DNA from: Caballeronia grimmiae
GTDB taxonomy: Bacteria; Pseudomonadota; Gammaproteobacteria; Burkholderiales; Burkholderiaceae
Reading direction: 5' to 3'
Length of the DNA: 64,000 nucleotides
Assembly: GCF_000698555.1 (NCBI RefSeq)
Contig: NZ_JFHE01000003.1
Span: 1-64,000, forward strand
The position numbers and the translations under genes are program-made. The notes beneath the pieces are model-generated. The model saw only the letters and a list, made by a program, of their open reading frames with translations, ran no database searches and had not been told where the DNA came from. Numbering within the stretch: the stretch's first letter is position 1; each line of letters begins with the position of its first letter. Of the stretch, positions 63,790-64,000 are shown one piece after another.

Positions 63790-64000
63790 TCAACGATGAA
63801 CATCCGCGACGGCTCCCGCGCGGCGGGCGGCGCGGAAGCAAACCCCGGATCGGCCGCCATATCGTGCAGCGCGGCTTCGAGCGTCGCGCATATCGCGCTC
63901 AGCGCGAGATCGTTCTCCTCCAGCCCGAACGGGTCCTCGATCTGCGCGGCGATCGCTTCGAGCGCCATGAACGCGTACGCCACCAGCAGCGCGAAGAGCG
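63786..64000 (-). CDS. Bestrophin-family protein, C-terminal end
   Basis: This is the last 71 or so residues of a UPF0187/bestrophin-type anion channel; the frame continues past the window edge. LLVAYAFMALEAIAAQIEDPFG with EENDLAL is the typical bestrophin C-terminal core. The stop TAG overlaps the tai4 stop TAA by two bases on the opposite strand. Confidence 0.85.
   Translation of the reverse strand, partial: LFALLVAYAFMALEAIAAQIEDPFGLEENDLALSAICATLEAALHDMAADPGFASAPPAAREPSRMFIVD

Overview
The window is GC-rich (about 65 % by eye), gene-dense bacterial chromosome. Gene content and order point to the Burkholderiaceae, most like Paraburkholderia, Caballeronia or Burkholderia. The pointers are livMGF followed by an argD-like gene, the cysI-DUF934-cysH-cysD-cysN operon beside cysB, zapB-zapA-6S RNA-EVE, DUF3460-scpA-panC-panD, tamA-tamB, and dcd next to a large lysine/arginine decarboxylase. 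Species cannot be fixed from this sequence alone.

Layout. 1-2.1 kb: end of a branched-chain amino-acid ABC transporter (livM partial, livG, livF). 2.2-7.4 kb: GNAT acetyltransferase and acetylornithine transaminase (overlapping pair), an iron-sulfur flavin reductase, an NAD-binding epimerase-like protein, a tiny membrane protein and a 16S rRNA pseudouridine synthase. 7.5-9.5 kb: an Ala/Ser-rich zinc-ribbon membrane protein with a 72-bp tandem repeat. 10.1 kb: tRNA-Leu(CAA). 10.3-18.8 kb: a sulfur block, with a periplasmic binding protein and cysB on the minus strand and the assimilatory sulfate reduction operon on the plus strand, ending in uroporphyrinogen-III methyltransferase. 18.9-31.3 kb: housekeeping genes (DUF2459, an orphan AbrB-type antitoxin, a sirohydrochlorin chelatase, lptG/lptF, pepA-holC, ilvD, a LysR regulator, lgt, SIMPL and EVE proteins, 6S RNA, zapA/zapB-like).

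31.4-42.8 kb: a cobalamin salvage and nucleotide-loop locus. It opens with a cobalamin riboswitch and continues with btuB, btuC, btuD, cobT, cobS and an alpha-ribazole phosphatase on the plus strand. The minus strand carries btuF, threonine-phosphate decarboxylase, cbiB/cobD and cobU, and cobQ is divergent on the plus strand. 42.8-48.8 kb: a thioesterase, an orphan ParA, panD, panC, scpA, DUF3460 and tamA. 48.8-53 kb: tamB. 53-56 kb: metG and, divergent from it, a hicA-hicB toxin-antitoxin pair behind a perfect palindrome. 56-62 kb: a glycine-zipper OmpA lipoprotein, mrp/apbC, a degenerate Cu/Zn-SOD-like lipoprotein, dcd and a PLP decarboxylase. 62-64 kb: a glutathione S-transferase, a type VI secretion amidase effector/immunity pair (Tae4-Tai4), and the 3' end of a bestrophin-family gene.

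How the genes work together. Sulfate is activated by CysDN, reduced by the APS reductase CysH and by CysI, and the siroheme of CysI starts from the uroporphyrinogen methyltransferase at the operon end. The SirB/CbiX-type chelatase about 1.2 kb away may complete siroheme. The cobalamin locus imports corrinoids (BtuBCDF) and builds or rebuilds the lower loop. LptF/LptG, TamA/TamB and Lgt serve the outer envelope. The accessory elements are the HicAB pair and the Tae4/Tai4 pair. I see no wholly unknown multi-gene system. The strongest candidates for something undescribed are small: an Arg-codon mini-ORF abutting a terminator in the argD leader, the zinc-ribbon repeat protein, and the orphan or degenerate proteins listed in the findings.
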